A stretch of 64,000 nt of DNA from Pleodorina starrii (GCA_030267565.1 BRXU01000017.1:590501-654500); one strand, 5' to 3'; shown: positions 44,708 to 56,740, counted from the stretch's first letter. The notes: a model not told the origin generated them from the letters alone. Program-made: numbers and translations.

Positions 44708-47400
44708 CTACACCACCGGCGGCGGCTGCTGGGGCACGGGCGAGCGTTTCTGGTCAACCTCGATGATGAGCGTGCGGCCGCTGCGCGCCGTGGTGGGTCC
44801 CGCCGCGTACAGCCCGGGCAGGTAGGCGGTGTAGGCGGGGATGAACCGAGACACGAAGTCTGCGATCTGCTCCGCGCTCATGCCCGCCTTGCCGCCCGCC
44901 TTCATGCGCTCCTCCGCCTGCAGCCTCCACTGGTACACCCACTGCGGGGGAAAGACATGTTGGGAGGGACGAGGGAGGGGCTCAAGAAAGGAGACCCGCG
45001 AATTAAGGGAGGGGCATCATCGATGATGATAGGCCGTATGACGGAGCGTGACGGAGTGCGAGAGAGGCAGGGGAAAGGGGCTGGCGGGAGCGAGCCCGGG
45101 CGGGGGTTCTGTGGGTTTGGGTACCCAGAAGGGGGTCGGGGCCGGGTTGCGTTCCGGGCAGGGGGGCTGGCTCATGACTCGGCTCAGGCGCGGGCTCAGT
45201 GGGGCAGCTTCTGTGCACTAGGCTAGAGTCAGCCAGACGCGGAAGCAGCCGCTATCCTTGCGCTATGTTAGCCTGCCGTGTCCCGCAGCCACCACCACCA
45301 CCACCCGGCCCACCCACCTGCGGATCGCCAATCCGGATGACCAGCCAGCTGTCCACCAGCTCGTCCCACGCGGCCCTGTACGACGTCAAGTGCTCGTTGA
45401 CCGCCGCCAGCGCCGGCTCCACTGCCTCTGCGGCCGAACGCTCCAGGGGCGCGAAGCCGCTCATCCAGCCCTCGAAGAACACCACGTCCAGCGGCCCCGA
45501 AACCACGGGCCAGGTGGAGGGGTCCGCGCGGTCGCCGCGGCCGCCGAAGGCCGACTTGTCGTACCTGTCGGCGAGCGGAAAGGAAAGGGCCGACGTGAAC
45601 AGGACAGAGACGGGGGAGGCAAGAGGGGGGCAGGTGTTGGCGTCAATCAGGCCGTGCAGTCGAATGATTGGCTCTTTGGCGCTTTGGCCTCCCTCGCGCT
45701 TCCAGTGGGGCTTCTTTTGAAAGGTCGTTCCCAACTGCGCGTGAGCATTGCCACGCGCTGGCGACTGCACTCCTGGCCACTCCTGGAGCGATCTTACGCC
45801 GCGTGTGGGCTCTCCACTCCGCCGTCCCTCCTCAACACCGCACGCGAAGCCTTCCACCTCTTCATCCCTGCCCCTCCTCAGCTCTGCCTCTTTAGACTGT
45901 CCCCCTCTCGCCCGCCTCCCTTGCCTCCCTCTCCCGCAACCCCGTTCCTTCTTTTGGGTTGCTTCCGCCATCGCATGTCAGCCTGTCAGCATGCAAATTC
46001 ATACCCTTTTCACGCTCCTCCCTTGCCTCCCTCCCGCCGCACCCCCGCTGCTCCCCAACCTCTGCCCACTCACCGAGGCACCGCCTCCGTGGCCCCCGCC
46101 TGCGTCAGCCCCCGCAGCCGCTCCACCGTCTGCGTGCCCAGCGCCAGGTCGTGCGTGCCGGCGTTGCCGCGCAGCTGCAGCAGCCGGTTGCCGGGGTTGG
46201 CGGCCGCCAGCTGGTTCTGCGCCGCATGCGTCAGGTAGAAGTCGTCAATGGACACGGAGGCGGCTGGGCGGCCCGTCCAGTTGAACAGCGCCTCCAGCTG
46301 CTCCACGATGGTGGTCTTGCCGCAGCCCTGGGGGGCGGAGATGCCCAGCTGCGGGGAAGGGGGAGGGGTACCGCACCTTGAAAAAAGTATGAAACCGCAC
46401 TGCCAGGGCTGCCGCGACCAGCCAGCCGCGCAGCGGGCAGATCACTCCCCCCTCCGCAGCGAGACGGGACTCCGTTCTCCCACGCTTTGGCCTCCCCCAC
46501 GCTTTGGCTCCTCAGCGGAGGCTCCATTTCCCCGCCTCCGTCCCGTCCCCCACGCTTCGACGTCCCCCGATCCGTCCATTCTCGTCTTGAACTTTTCCTT
46601 CGAGGTGCCCCATCCTCCTCGACAGAAGCTCCAGGCTTCCCAAACCTCCCCATCTCCGCCCCTTGGCCCCTGCTTGGCTGCTCACCACCAGAGCCGTCTT
46701 GTTGCCCTCCCTGCGGTGCTGCTCCAACTGCTGCGATACCCACCAATACACGGGAAGGTAGTAGTGGTAGATGCGCAGCCTGCGGGTGGGTTTGGGAGTT
46801 GGAACTAGCAGGAACCATCCGCGTCGGGACCGTGGGGTGACCGTGGGGCTTCGTGGCGGTTGGGGGATTCGAAGGTAACCTTGCGCAGCGGGGCCATGCC
46901 AGGCTCGTACCTCCCCACCAACCTGGCAGGCCCTTGAGCCGACCAACATATCAGCTGCCAAGGGATCTCCCAGCAGGGGGCGAGAGCAAACCCTCCGTCC
47001 TTGTGCCCTCCCCACGCCCGAAGGTGCGCCAACCGCTGCGAGCTCCCGGAGCCAGAGCTTGCGGCCCCCAACCAGGTAATCCTAGCCCTCCACCTGATAC
47101 ATCCACTAACCTTTGGACGGGATCCATGTGATCGTAGTCAAACGCCAGCTGCACCGCAAGCTGTCGACCGAGGCGCTCCCATTCCCCCGCATTTGCTCGC
47201 ACCGACTCCGCAGTTATGCCACAGGAGCTCAAAATTGGCCCCGAAGTGATGTAATCGACGAGGTCGGAAGCCGTTGTGCTCTGACATACTGATGCAGATG
47301 TTGGAGGAACTGATGCAAATTTAACACACCGTCGTGGCACCGTGCAGCGTTGTGTCCGTCGCCCATGGAAGAACTGACATTTTCCATGTAGTGAAAGCAT
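44708..47400 (-). CDS. GLYK: D-glycerate 3-kinase, plastid (photorespiration)
   Basis: Minus-strand, five in-phase exons: 47400-47111, 46779-46686, 46348-46074, 45564-45318 and 44941-44708 (TAG), 379 residues. The enzyme phosphorylates D-glycerate to 3-phosphoglycerate with ATP, the last step of the photorespiratory cycle, in the chloroplast stroma. The start MLSLHGKCQFFHGRRTQRCT is an Arg-rich transit peptide before DLVDYITSGPILSSCGIT. Conserved blocks are LRIYHYYLPVYWWV, the P-loop APQGCGKTT (about residue 132), SIDDFYLTHAAQ, NPGNRLLQLRGNAGTHDL, DKSAFGGRGDRADPSTWP, VVFFEGWMSGF and VYQWRLQAEERM...FVSRFIPAYTAYLPGLY. The frame is open further upstream to 47565, but 47398-47400 is the ATG giving a sensible targeting peptide. 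Confidence 0.96.
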
Positions 47401-47805
47401 CGTGCTGTTTGAAGTCCCAAGCTCCCTTTCTGGGGTTTGCAAAAGGTCAACCCCAAGTTCAGCGCAAGCCTTGGGCCGCAGGTTTTCAACCTGTCGATCA
47501 ACAAGGACTACTGGTACGGATCGCGGCAATGTGTCGATGTGTGACACACAAGCAGATCGCTGCACTCAACGGAAGTGACCGAGTACGGAATCGACGCGAG
47601 TACGGCCTTCCGCTCTTCGCAATTGTGCCAAGAAGAAGACTTAAGCACGGCGCTAACTTGATTCCTAAGCCACTCACAAACTACCTAAGCGCACAATAAT
47701 ATCCGCTTGATTAACCTGTTTGGAAGGCATCGAACCGCGTGTCGGAACTGCTCGGAATTCGGAGCTCTTGTCCATCTCTGAAGACACAAGGCCGATAACA
47801 CAGCA
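47401..47805. promoter_or_regulatory. divergent promoter region, glycerate kinase / universal stress protein
   Basis: 405 bp between divergent ATGs. The open reading frame of the glycerate kinase continues upstream to 47565, so part of this may be its 5' UTR. No clear TATA box. Co-regulation of the two genes is only inferred from the short spacing. Confidence 0.45.
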
Positions 47806-49497
47806 ATGGAGGGCTTCCCGAAGCGCCACATCCTCGTAGCGGTTGATGATTCGGAGGTGCGGGGTTGCTGTCGGAAGAATGTGCATGACCGGAAGGTCTG
47901 ACGTGGCAGTTTCTTTTGTTCGCACGCGTACAGTCCTCATTTGGTTTCAATTATGCTTTATGTGTTCGCAGGCTACCCAGAAGGCACTGGATTGGGCTAT
48001 CGAAAATATTTACCGCCCCGGGGACGAATTCCATCTCTTCCACGTTATTCCTCCCGGCCAGTATGTCGTGCTGTCAACGGATCTTGGCATGGAGGAGGTC
48101 ATCGAGGATGACGAGGTGCGCGGCGCAACAACCGTAACCGTGCCGCTTATCGACGCTCGCTGTACATCATCTGTACCGTTTTTGCAAGCTAAGTGCCCTT
48201 CCACCGCATCATTCCGCGATCTTGTCGCAATCTTAGGAAAAACTGGCGGTGCTGCGCGCACGCGGCAGTTCCGTCGCGCCCGTCGCGGTCCGTTGCAAGC
48301 CTCAGAAGGGGCCTCTGCCAAATCACCGTGACCCTGCGCGGCGGGGCCCTCGCGTGCTCACAAATCTCCGACATCCCGTCTTCATCCCCACCTCCGCGGC
48401 CTGCGACGCTCGCCCGCGGCCCCACAGGCCACAAAGAAGCGCGTCGAGGACAACGCGCGCAAGATCCTGACGGACAAATTTGTGCCCAAGCTGACGGCGA
48501 AGGACGTGAGTTGCAGCGCAGGCACACGCCTGCCGGGGCGCGATAAGGGGGGCCCCGCACCTCGTCTGTAGGCTCTGGAAGCCGCCGGAACATTGCCGGG
48601 ATGGTGGGCGTTGTATCGACGCCCACAGCCCGCGTTGGCCTCAAGGATCATAGTGCTGTGCGAGCTGAGTTGGCATTGGGCGGTACAGTGTAATGCGGGG
48701 CAAGGGGCGGTACGGTTGTGCAGAGATGTGCAAGTCGTATGTGCCTTGGCGCAGTGCAGTGCAGAGGCTGCGGGATATGCGGAGCAGCACTGCTGATGCA
48801 CTAGCTGGCCCTGGACAGGGCGGTGCCGGGGATGGCTGCGTTGCCGGGGGCCTAGGTAGAAGCTGGCCTTGGCGCTGTGAACCGTCTTGTCGTGTCCCGG
48901 CCCCCCACACATGTGTTATGCCCCCCAGGTTCCCTACCAGCTGGAGCTTGTACGCTTCGCGACCGACAACGAGTCCATTGGCGCGGTCGTCTGCCGGCGG
49001 GCGGACCAGCTGCAGGCCTCGTGCGTCGTCATGGCCAAGCACAACAAGGGCGCTATCAAGGTGAGGCAGCGAGCGCGCGGCGTTCGACCAAACGACGCAC
49101 AGGGGGCGGCATGTTGCGATTATGGGATTAGGGTCTCGGGCTGTGTTCGGGATGTTCGGTATGTTTTGGATGTGTTGGGTTAATGGCGTTGAGGGCGATT
49201 GGGGGTTCTAGGTATCGGGAAGGCTTTGACTCGCGCCTGTCTGCCTGCCGGAGCATTTGGCGCCCTGGGGGCCGTTGGCAGAGTAGGGCAGGGAAGGCGG
49301 ACCTGTCGGTTCGGTATCCAAGGAATCTCTCGCTCGGGCGCGGAGCGGATGGCCGACTGTGATGGGCGATGGTCACGTGTCCCCGCTGCCTCCGTTTGCG
49401 CTCCCGTCTCGTCTCGCAGGAGTTCTTCGTTGGCAGCGTCTGCAACTACTGCACCCACCACTGCAAGTCGCCAGTGTTGGTCATGCACTGCGACTGA
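47806..49497 (+). CDS. universal stress protein (UspA domain)
   Basis: Five in-phase exons: 47806-47856, 47972-48115, 48428-48505, 48929-49060 and 49420-49497 (TGA), 160 residues, a single UspA domain. The N-terminal strand is RHILVAVDDSE, followed by ATQKALDWAIENIYRPGDEF and LFHVIPPGQ. The last exons hold SCVVMAKHNKGAIKEFFVGS and YCTHHCKSPVLVMHCD. They match the C-terminal nucleotide-binding loop of ATP-binding USPs (G-x2-G-x9-G-S/T-like), though the first Gly positions are altered to HNKG. No targeting peptide is visible. USPs of this type bind ATP or AMP and act in stress responses, and the specific role is unknown. TGTAA at about 49585 is a possible poly(A) signal. Confidence 0.95.
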
Positions 49498-50210
49498 GCG
49501 TGCAGTGTCTGCTGCGGGGCCAGAAGACGGTAGAGGCCATGTGATTGTGGGTTGTAGCTGCAGGTGTCGTTGCCCCGAAAGCGCATGTAACCCGCTAACT
49601 GGGGGTGATGAGCTTCTTAGTACATCAGTCGGAGTTGGCCCGTGACGCCGTGAGGGTTTTACGCCGATGAGGATTGCTGTTGCTTTTCATGTTGTTACTT
49701 CAGCCGCTACTACCATTTCTTATATACTAGTTGCTGGCTTCTGTATGGCAAGAGAGCACGATTTCGGGCGCCAAGACGCGGAGGCAGGCGTCAAAGGGCC
49801 AGCAGCACGCAGCCAAAGAGGCATTCTTTTGCGAACCCTGCCAATATGCATTTATGCATCATTGCAATCGTTATGTGCCTGTCTTGGTGGTCGGGCAAGG
49901 CGTTGGTGGGCTGAAGGGTGCATGAGCAGTCGATTTGATCGCTGCAGGACGTGCAAATAAACCTGTGCAATTCACAAGCCTGGGTTGACAGGATGGCTAG
50001 GGCGTCGTAGACGCCTGGATACTCCATGCACGCATCGCCGTCCTTTCGAATCCGCTAAAAGTCTTGTAACGACCACCTGTTGTAACCGAATTCCGGTAAT
50101 AATCCTGTCAGACGACAACGCTTTGAGAGCAGTCTTAGCCTCGCATTCCTATCAAGTGCTAGAAGCTTGACGCAGTGAAAGCATTGTCACGTCACAACCC
50201 ACAGTTTGCC
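49498..50210. other. spacer between USP and cohesin acetyltransferase genes
   Basis: 3' UTR of the universal stress protein gene (TGTAA motifs near 49585, 50064 and 50081) and the promoter of the next gene. No recognisable gene. Confidence 0.5.
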
Positions 50211-53200
50211 ATGAAGGGCCGTAACGCGTTCGCGGTCCTGATGAGCGCATCAGCAAGGCGCGACCCAGCTCCGCAGCGGAGCGAGCCAAGGTATGTCTGC
50301 GTTAAATATCTTTGAGTTGTCGAGCGTTTCACTCCTGTCATAATTCACAACATGCGTGCGCGCAAGTTGAAGTCCGCGCTTTTCGCGCGTGAAGTGGTTG
50401 GAACCCTTTGTTCCGTGGCAGCATCACAAACCTGCTGCGTCGCAAATATTTTTTTGCAATTTTGATTGCATAAGCAGGCCTTCAGCTGCACCGAAATCCG
50501 GAGGCTGCCCTTCGAAACTACAAATGCACCTGATGAGCGCATCAGCAAGGCGCGACCCAGCTCCGCAGCGGAGCGAGCCAAGGTATGTCTGCGTTAAATA
50601 TCTTTGAGTTGTCGAGCGTTTCACTCCTGTCATAATTCACAACATGCGTGCGCGCAAGTTGAAGTCCGCGCTTTTCGCGCGTGAAGTGGTTGGAACCCTT
50701 TGTTCCGTGGCAGCATCACAAACCTGCTGCGTCGCAAATATTTTTTTGCAATTTTGATTGCATAAGCAGGCCTTCAGCTGCACCGAAATCCGGAGGCTGC
50801 CCTTCGAAACTACAAATGCACCTAGACCTGGGACAGGTAAATTGTGCGACTAGTGTGATTGTTGCAGCGTCATTTGTGCGCTGTCGCTGATAGATCATTG
50901 ATCATATTTTGCCAGCCAATCGCTGGACAGATGTAGAGGTGCGGGTACAGGCGCCAACGACGTCCCCGTGCCCGAACGCGCAGCCCGAAATTCCCTCTCT
51001 GAAACCGTCCGCTCCGAGCCTTATCTACCCTTATAATAAAAACCCCAATGACCGGTGCCCATTTCGCAGCGCAACTTTGGGTTCGCCACGTGTGCCGTCT
51101 GCGGCATGATGTACGGCAAAGGCCTGCCGGAAGAGGAGCGCCTTCACGATCAGTTTCACAACGCACATACAGCAGCTTTTAAATTCCAGGTGCGGTCAGT
51201 GCCCCGACTGGACCCGCGCCCTGCCTGGCTGCGACAGCCTGTGTGCTTCCTCGCAATTGGTGCTGGACTCCTGATAACGCCGCCGCCGCCACCGCGGCCA
51301 GCCTCCTGCCAGTCCTCTTGCTTCCTTCCACGCACCCAACAGCAGATTCACCCCATGGCATTTTCCATGTCAACCGGCCGCTTTGCCTCGGCCGGTGTCG
51401 CAGGGCTGGGCCTCGGAGCGTGTCGTACTCCGTGAAGGCGCGCGCGGCCGCTTGCTCTGCGTCATCCCGAGCGACCCCAAGCCACAGCAGCGTAAGGTAC
51501 GCCACTTACGGCACTTCATCGCCGGAAAAGGACCGGCAGGGAATGGAAGCAGCCCGGGAAGCAGCCCTCAACTGCATTCGGAAGGATAGCCCGCGATTGT
51601 GGTTGCGGCTCGGTGCGGCCAAACTCATGAGCACATTGGCGCAGGAAGGCGAGTGAGTCATGATGCGACCTCCCGGTGTTCACTGTTGTTTCCCACCCTA
51701 AACCCACATCCATTCCAAGATGTCGCACCTCACATCGTCAGGTGCCCCTCCGCTCATTGGGCCCTCTCCCGCGCAGGCCGGGGAGCTGTGCGGGCAACTG
51801 GAGAAGGCCCTCGGCCTGCCGCAGGGCTACCTCCTCGCCCCAGAGCCGCCGTACAAGGTACGACATCGATGCTCTCGTTGGCTGGCACGGCCCCCAGAGG
51901 GCCCCCGCGCACGCGCACGCGCGCTAGCCGCGGGATGGGTCTGCGTCTGCGTCCCCGGAAAGCTCCAGTGCGCAGCGCCATCGGTGGCTGCTCTCCCAAC
52001 TGCGTCTCAACGGCGTCTCCGTCTCCATACGGCGCCTGCAGGTCTTCTTCTGGGTTTCTGGCGGCGGTGGTGGCAGCGGCGGCGGCAGCGGCGGGAGCGG
52101 GAGCGGCACTAGGGACCGCATCACAGGCGTACTGGTCGCGCAGCTGCAGGAACGGGCGCGGTGGGCCCAGCTGACGCCGTCCACGACGCCGGCGCAGCCA
52201 CGCCGGCCGTCGCAGCAGCGGGACCGGAGCGGGGCGCAGCAACCGAGCCGTATAACAGCCGCGGTCAGCGCAGCAGCGGCCGCACCGGCGACGCCCGCCG
52301 CGGACGCGGCCGCAGAGGTGGAAGTGGACCCCGATGGCGACGGAGGCGTCACGGCCGGTGACAGCACCGACGCTGGCGGCCGCTGCGGCCGCGATGCCAC
52401 CGGCGGACCTCAGCAGCGGGCCGCACGGGCCGCCGCCGCCGCCGCCATTGGCCGTGTGGCCGCCTATCCTTCATGCTCGATGTCAATGTCGACCAGGCGG
52501 CAGACGGGTCAGGTTGGCGGGCTCGGGCTTGGCGGGGACCCGGCCGCGAAGCGGCCGCGCCTGCAGGAGATGACCCACGGGTCGGCGGCTGCGTGCTGCG
52601 ACGACACTTGCTCCACGGGCCCCGCCTCAGCCTCAGCCGCAGCAGAAACCGTGGCGTTGCCGTGCGCGGAGGCGACGGCAGAGGGACCTTCCGCAGCGTC
52701 TTGGCAGCCCTCCGCGACGGCAGCGGGTTCGGGGCCGGCGGCGGCGGCGGCCGCGACGGCGGCGGCTCCGCCACCCGGGACGCCGGCACCAGCGCCTGCA
52801 AGGGCGCGTCTTCCTCACGCCCTGCCGCAACCGCAACCGCCTTGTTGCGCCTTGGGCGGCAACACCAGCAGTGGCGGCAGTGACGGCGCGCGGGTCCGGG
52901 TGGTGCTCGGTGTGCGGGGCTTGTGGGTGGAGCCCGGTTGGAGGCGGAGGGGCGTGGCCACCCGACTGATGGATGCGGCCAGGTGCGGGGATGCGGGGGT
53001 GGCCGCCCGGGGGGCCGCGTTTAGTGGCAGGAGCTGTTGATACGGCGGACCGGTACGCATGGCGGGATGAAAGGGATTGGAGCGGCTGGCTGGCTGGCGC
53101 CGCCGGGCCGGCGATGGAGTGCAGCGGGGGCGACGCGGACGAGGATGGGAAGGGAGGGCGCGGTGGGGTGGGGTAGGGTGGAGAGGGCAGAGAGGAAAGG

Positions 53201-53650
53201 GTCGGCAAGGGGGCGCAGGGCAGCTGGAAGGGCGCGGCGGGACGGCTGCTGGCTGGTTCGAACCAAACAGTCGTACCTCTTCAGACCGACAAGACTCGAC
53301 ATGAACGCCCTCCGGTTCAGGGATCCCGTGTTCCTCAACGATGATGCAACATGCAACCCCCTGACTGACATAACTAAAACCCAACCCTAAACCCTCAAAC
53401 CCTAAAACCCCCTGGTCTCTTCAGGTGCTGCATGGTGCCGGGAGTCGCCGCGGAACGCAGCGCCGTCTCATTCAGTGCCTGCGCTGCGGCCGCGGCATCG
53501 GGCGACGACGACGGCGGCGCCGCCTTTGCGGCCTTTGCCGCGTCGTACCTCCGCGGCGGCGGCGTGGGGCCGGCCGGCGGCGGCGACGGCGATGGCGGAT
53601 ACAGCGGCCAGTCGGCCTTCAGTGTATTGCTGTACGACGACGATGAGTGA
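50211..53650 (+). CDS. CTF7: sister-chromatid cohesion N-acetyltransferase (ESCO/CTF7 family)
   Basis: Eight in-phase exons: 50211-50290, 50478-50582, 50770-50836, 51070-51189, 51404-51496, 51777-51857, 52042-52982 and 53425-53650 (TGA), 570 residues. Family members acetylate the cohesin subunit SMC3 in the nucleus during S phase. The C2H2-type zinc finger reads LDLGQ-RNFGFATCAVCGMMYGKG...ERLHDQFHN, followed by KFQGWASERVV. The GNAT domain starts with VFFWVSGG and RITGVLVAQ, holds the acetyl-CoA loop VEPGWRRRGVATRLMDAARC, and ends in VSFSACAAA...FAAFAASYL...FSVLLYDDDE. Exon 7 contains about 250 residues of Ala/Gly/Asp-rich insert within the GNAT fold. Exons 2 and 3 are copies made by an exact 292-bp tandem duplication, which repeats 35 residues in frame. 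The zinc finger and catalytic blocks are intact. Confidence 0.88.
50237..50822. repeat. exact tandem duplication, period 292 bp, two copies
   Basis: Copy 1 is 50237-50528 and copy 2 is 50529-50820, identical by eye over the whole unit. Both breakpoints carry the trinucleotide CCT. Each unit holds the end of one ESCO exon, a complete 187-nt GT-AG intron (50291-50477; 50583-50769) and most of the next exon. The exonic part of a unit is 105 nt, so the reading frame is kept. An AG-then-T-run acceptor (TTTTTTTGC...GCAG) is duplicated too. Confidence 0.97.
53375..53411. repeat. interstitial telomere-like repeats
   Basis: In the last intron of the ESCO gene, four adjacent units read like CCCTAAAA/CCCTAAA (with one CCCTCAAA variant). 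This is the C-strand of the TTTTAGGG/TTTAGGG telomere repeat of volvocalean algae and plants. It is short and degenerate. Confidence 0.7.
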
Positions 53651-54922
53651 CGACCTGACGACGACGACGACGGCGGCGGCGGGAGGCCATGGTGGTGGCC
53701 GCGGGAAGGAGTTGAGGAGATGCGCTGGAGAGGCGTTTAAAAGGGCGTCTTGCCTAGATGCCTTCATTTGTGGTTGAGACTTGGAAGGGGACTTGGGACT
53801 CGGGAGGGAAACTCCCTCCAGAGGTCCTCACTTCCGTTTCGGGTTTTGGGGTGAGGCTGCGCTGCGGTGCTTGCTCAGGCAGGGTATGCGTGTGGAAGTT
53901 TAAGTGTGGGAGAGAGACTTGGCGCTGCTAGCTGCAAGCGGTATCAGGTCAGGGAAACAACACTTCGTTACTTGGGGTACCGCAGGCCTTATGCACAGGG
54001 ATGTGCTGCTGGGCTGCTTGTTAATAGGCGGTCGTGGACTCGAGGACTGCGCTTCCTCTCAGGGAATGCTGATGGGAGACAAGGAGTGCTGATGGAGACA
54101 TCGGTATCGGGTGCGCAGCTAGTAGCTTTGTCTGTGTCTACGTTGAAAGGTAGGGAGGTACTTTGCCGCGGTCTTGGCGGAAGCTGGTATACGGGTTGGG
54201 AAGCGGGCTTTTGATGGTTGGCATCGCGGTCGGCTTGGCTTGGCGACGACGAATGCGACAAGGGTGCTCCGGTACAGGCGTAAGGTCGGCAGCGACGAAA
54301 CCCTGGCGCCGACCGGGACGTGGGCGTATGAGCTCTTTCTCCAGGATGGGACCACGCACAAGCAGGTTTTACATACACTGCACGATGTATACAACGAGGC
54401 ATAAAACGAATCGGGCTTGCAGGTAAGAACTGCTGCGCGCCCGCGGGCCTCCGCCGGACTTGGGAGGATTGGCCCAACGATATGACAGGATATGACTGCC
54501 TTGCAACAGGAATACTTACACATAGGTCCGAGGTCATGAGTCAGTGCTGAATGGGCGTGTATTCGAAGGGCCTTTTAGTTACGACGGTTCCCATCCAACA
54601 GAGCAGACCGTTGCCCAAACATGACCGCTGTGAACTTGTATCAGAGGATGATTAATGGAGGAGGAAACAATTGTGTCACATCTTATAGCTTTCCTGCCTA
54701 GCGCAGGCACAGCGTTACACACCTCTACGCACCTGTAGTATGGTCACACGCGGTGCGGTGACAGCGGCCCAAACTACTCCAATATTCGCGCGAAGCTACA
54801 ATTCGCCTTAAATTTACCGCTTTACGAAACCTTCGCGGTGTTCTTTTATCATCTGTCTTGCCTTTCGGAGGAGCCCTAGAAGGCACAAGAGCCAGCAGCG
54901 GCACCGTGAAGACCCGGTCATT
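53651..54922. other. spacer between ESCO and mTERF genes
   Basis: Contains the ESCO 3' UTR and mTERF promoter. A plus-strand ORF at 54174-54404 (76 codons, containing GTWAYELFLQDGTTHKQV) has a protein-like composition but no family I recognise and no clear promoter. It could be a small gene or chance. A minus-strand frame over the same stretch (53989-54537) is Ser/Arg/Pro-rich and not convincing. Confidence 0.4.
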
Positions 54923-56740
54923 ATGCAGCATTTGCGCTTACGTGCATCATCGCATCGGGGCACCGTTATCAGGAGCCTCGTTGGCTCGCCTTGCCGACTG
55001 GCCTGTTTGATTGCGTCTCGGCGTTGCCCCGCGACCAACACAAGCGATCGACAGTTGCACACAAGATGTTATGTAGAGCAAGACGCAGACCCCCTTGAGG
55101 CGCATCCAGTCCGCCTGGCGTTCCTGAGTGTCGGAGTGTCCGCGGATGACCTGCATCGCGCCTCACGACTGGAGCCTGCCCTTCTCAATTACACAACAGA
55201 CAGGCTGCACGGCATTATCGATCTTCTACTTAACCTCGGGCTTTCTGGCAGCGACATTGGCAAGGTGCTTATAGCGTTTCCCCAGGTGCGCTACAACTCC
55301 CATCCTTCCCGCCCTTTTGCTTTCCACCAAGAGCCTGAACCAGTTAACCTCATTGGCTCATTGGATGTCTCTTCTCACCTGGAGATTATCCTCGCTTGAC
55401 ATTGCGCATTGCCTCCTAATCGGCGCGCTCCGGCGCCCTCGACTGTTGCTTGTCGAGCCTCGTGGCCTTGTCCACGCCCACATCGCACGCCCACTTGTCG
55501 CTCCACGAACCCCATGTTCATTTCCCTCTGTCCCCCTTTCTCCCGCCCTTGCAATCCCCTCACACGAAACTCCCAGGCATTCCAGCTGTCCCTGGACCAC
55601 CACGCGCAGCCCGTCATCGAGTTCCTGCGCCGGGATGTGGGTCTGGGCCCCGCGGAAGTGCGCACGCTGGTCACCCGCTTCCCTTCCATTTTGGGAATGA
55701 ACGTCAAGGTGCGCTGTGGCCATGAATCTTCAGTGCACCCTCATACTTCTCCTGTGCTGCCAGGGCCCTTCCCTCTTTCCCCCCTGGTACCTTTCAAAAT
55801 TTCTCCCGGGCCGGTCCTTGCTGTCCTGCACTGGGTGCGGTGCGGTGCAGTGCGGAGTGGTATGCGCCCCCTTCCCGTTGCGCCGGCGCCCCAAACCCCT
55901 TTCCGCCCTCGCTCCCTTTTGCCGGAGCTCCGCCCTTCCATACCAACCATACACAATGCTCTCGTTCCTTGTCCTCCTCCCCTTCCTCCCCTTCCTCCCC
56001 TTCCTCCTCCTCCTGCTCCTGCTCCCAGGGCCAGCTGCGCCCCCAGGTTGCCTACCTGGCCAGCCTGGGCTTCCCGCAGGAGTCGCTTCCGGAGCTGGTG
56101 CTGTCCCGGCCGCTGGTGCTGGGCCCAGGCATAGAGACCGTCATCTCCTTCTTGCGCCGGTCCGGGCTGCCGCGCTCGCAGATGCACCGCCTGCTGAGGT
56201 CCTACCCGCTGGACTACAGGTAACGCGGGTGGTGGGTGTGTTGTATGGGTGGGAGGGAGGTGGTGGTGGTGGTGGGAAGGTGCTGGAGAGTACTAAAGAT
56301 GAAACCGCAGCGACGTTCCCCCTCATGTTTATGTAAAGGAGCATATCACTCCCTGTCCCCACTTACACATTGGAGGTGTCTCAGTCACAGCAGAGCTCCC
56401 GACCCACGGGACAGGAGCAGAAGACAGAAGGTCTGGGGTGGTGCTGGCTGGTACTGCCGTACTGCTGTACTGCCGTACTGCTGTATTGCCGGTTACTGCT
56501 GTATTGCCGGTTCTGGCGGTGGTGCCGAGCCGCCCAGTCAACAACTCCCTTTCCAGTCCCTGACCCACCTTTGCCTCCCCGCCCCCTCGCGCCCCCTTCA
56601 GGGTCCACCTGAAGAGCTTCTCCGCGGCTGCTCCCGGGCACGGATACGGCTCTGGGTCTTCGTCGTCGGGCGGCTCGCCTCCAGGCAAGGGAGACAGCAG
56701 CGGTGGCGGTGGCGGTCGCGGCATGGGACGCACGAGGTAA
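54923..56740 (+). CDS. mTERF-family organelle protein
   Basis: Four in-phase exons: 54923-55285, 55577-55708, 56029-56219 and 56602-56740 (TAA), 274 residues. mTERF proteins bind nucleic acid in mitochondria or chloroplasts and affect transcription or RNA maturation. The start MQHLRLRASSHRGTVIRSL is Arg/Ser-rich, as in an organelle presequence. Helical mTERF motifs are visible: IDLLLNLGLSGSDIGKVLIA-FPQ, VIEFLRRDVGLGPAEVRTLV-TRFPSILG, VAYLASLGFPQESLPELVLS-RPLVLG and VISFLRRSGLPRSQMHRLLR-SYPLDY. After the fourth motif the protein ends in a Gly/Ser-rich tail instead of further motifs, so it is short for the family. The stop codon TAA overlaps a possible GT donor (GGTAATG), so a longer spliced form cannot be excluded. 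Confidence 0.85.

Noticed and set aside
50237..50270. Hammerhead ribozyme-like CTGATGA core with GCGC/GCGC stem II in the tandem repeat
   Set aside because: The stem II is followed by GACC rather than GAAA, so the essential A14 is missing. The sequence is better explained as coding exon (SASARRDPAP).
50389..50580. Two apparent ORFs starting MKWLEPFVPWQHH in the tandem duplication
   Set aside because: They read through the duplicated intron. The spliced ESCO model uses only their last part.
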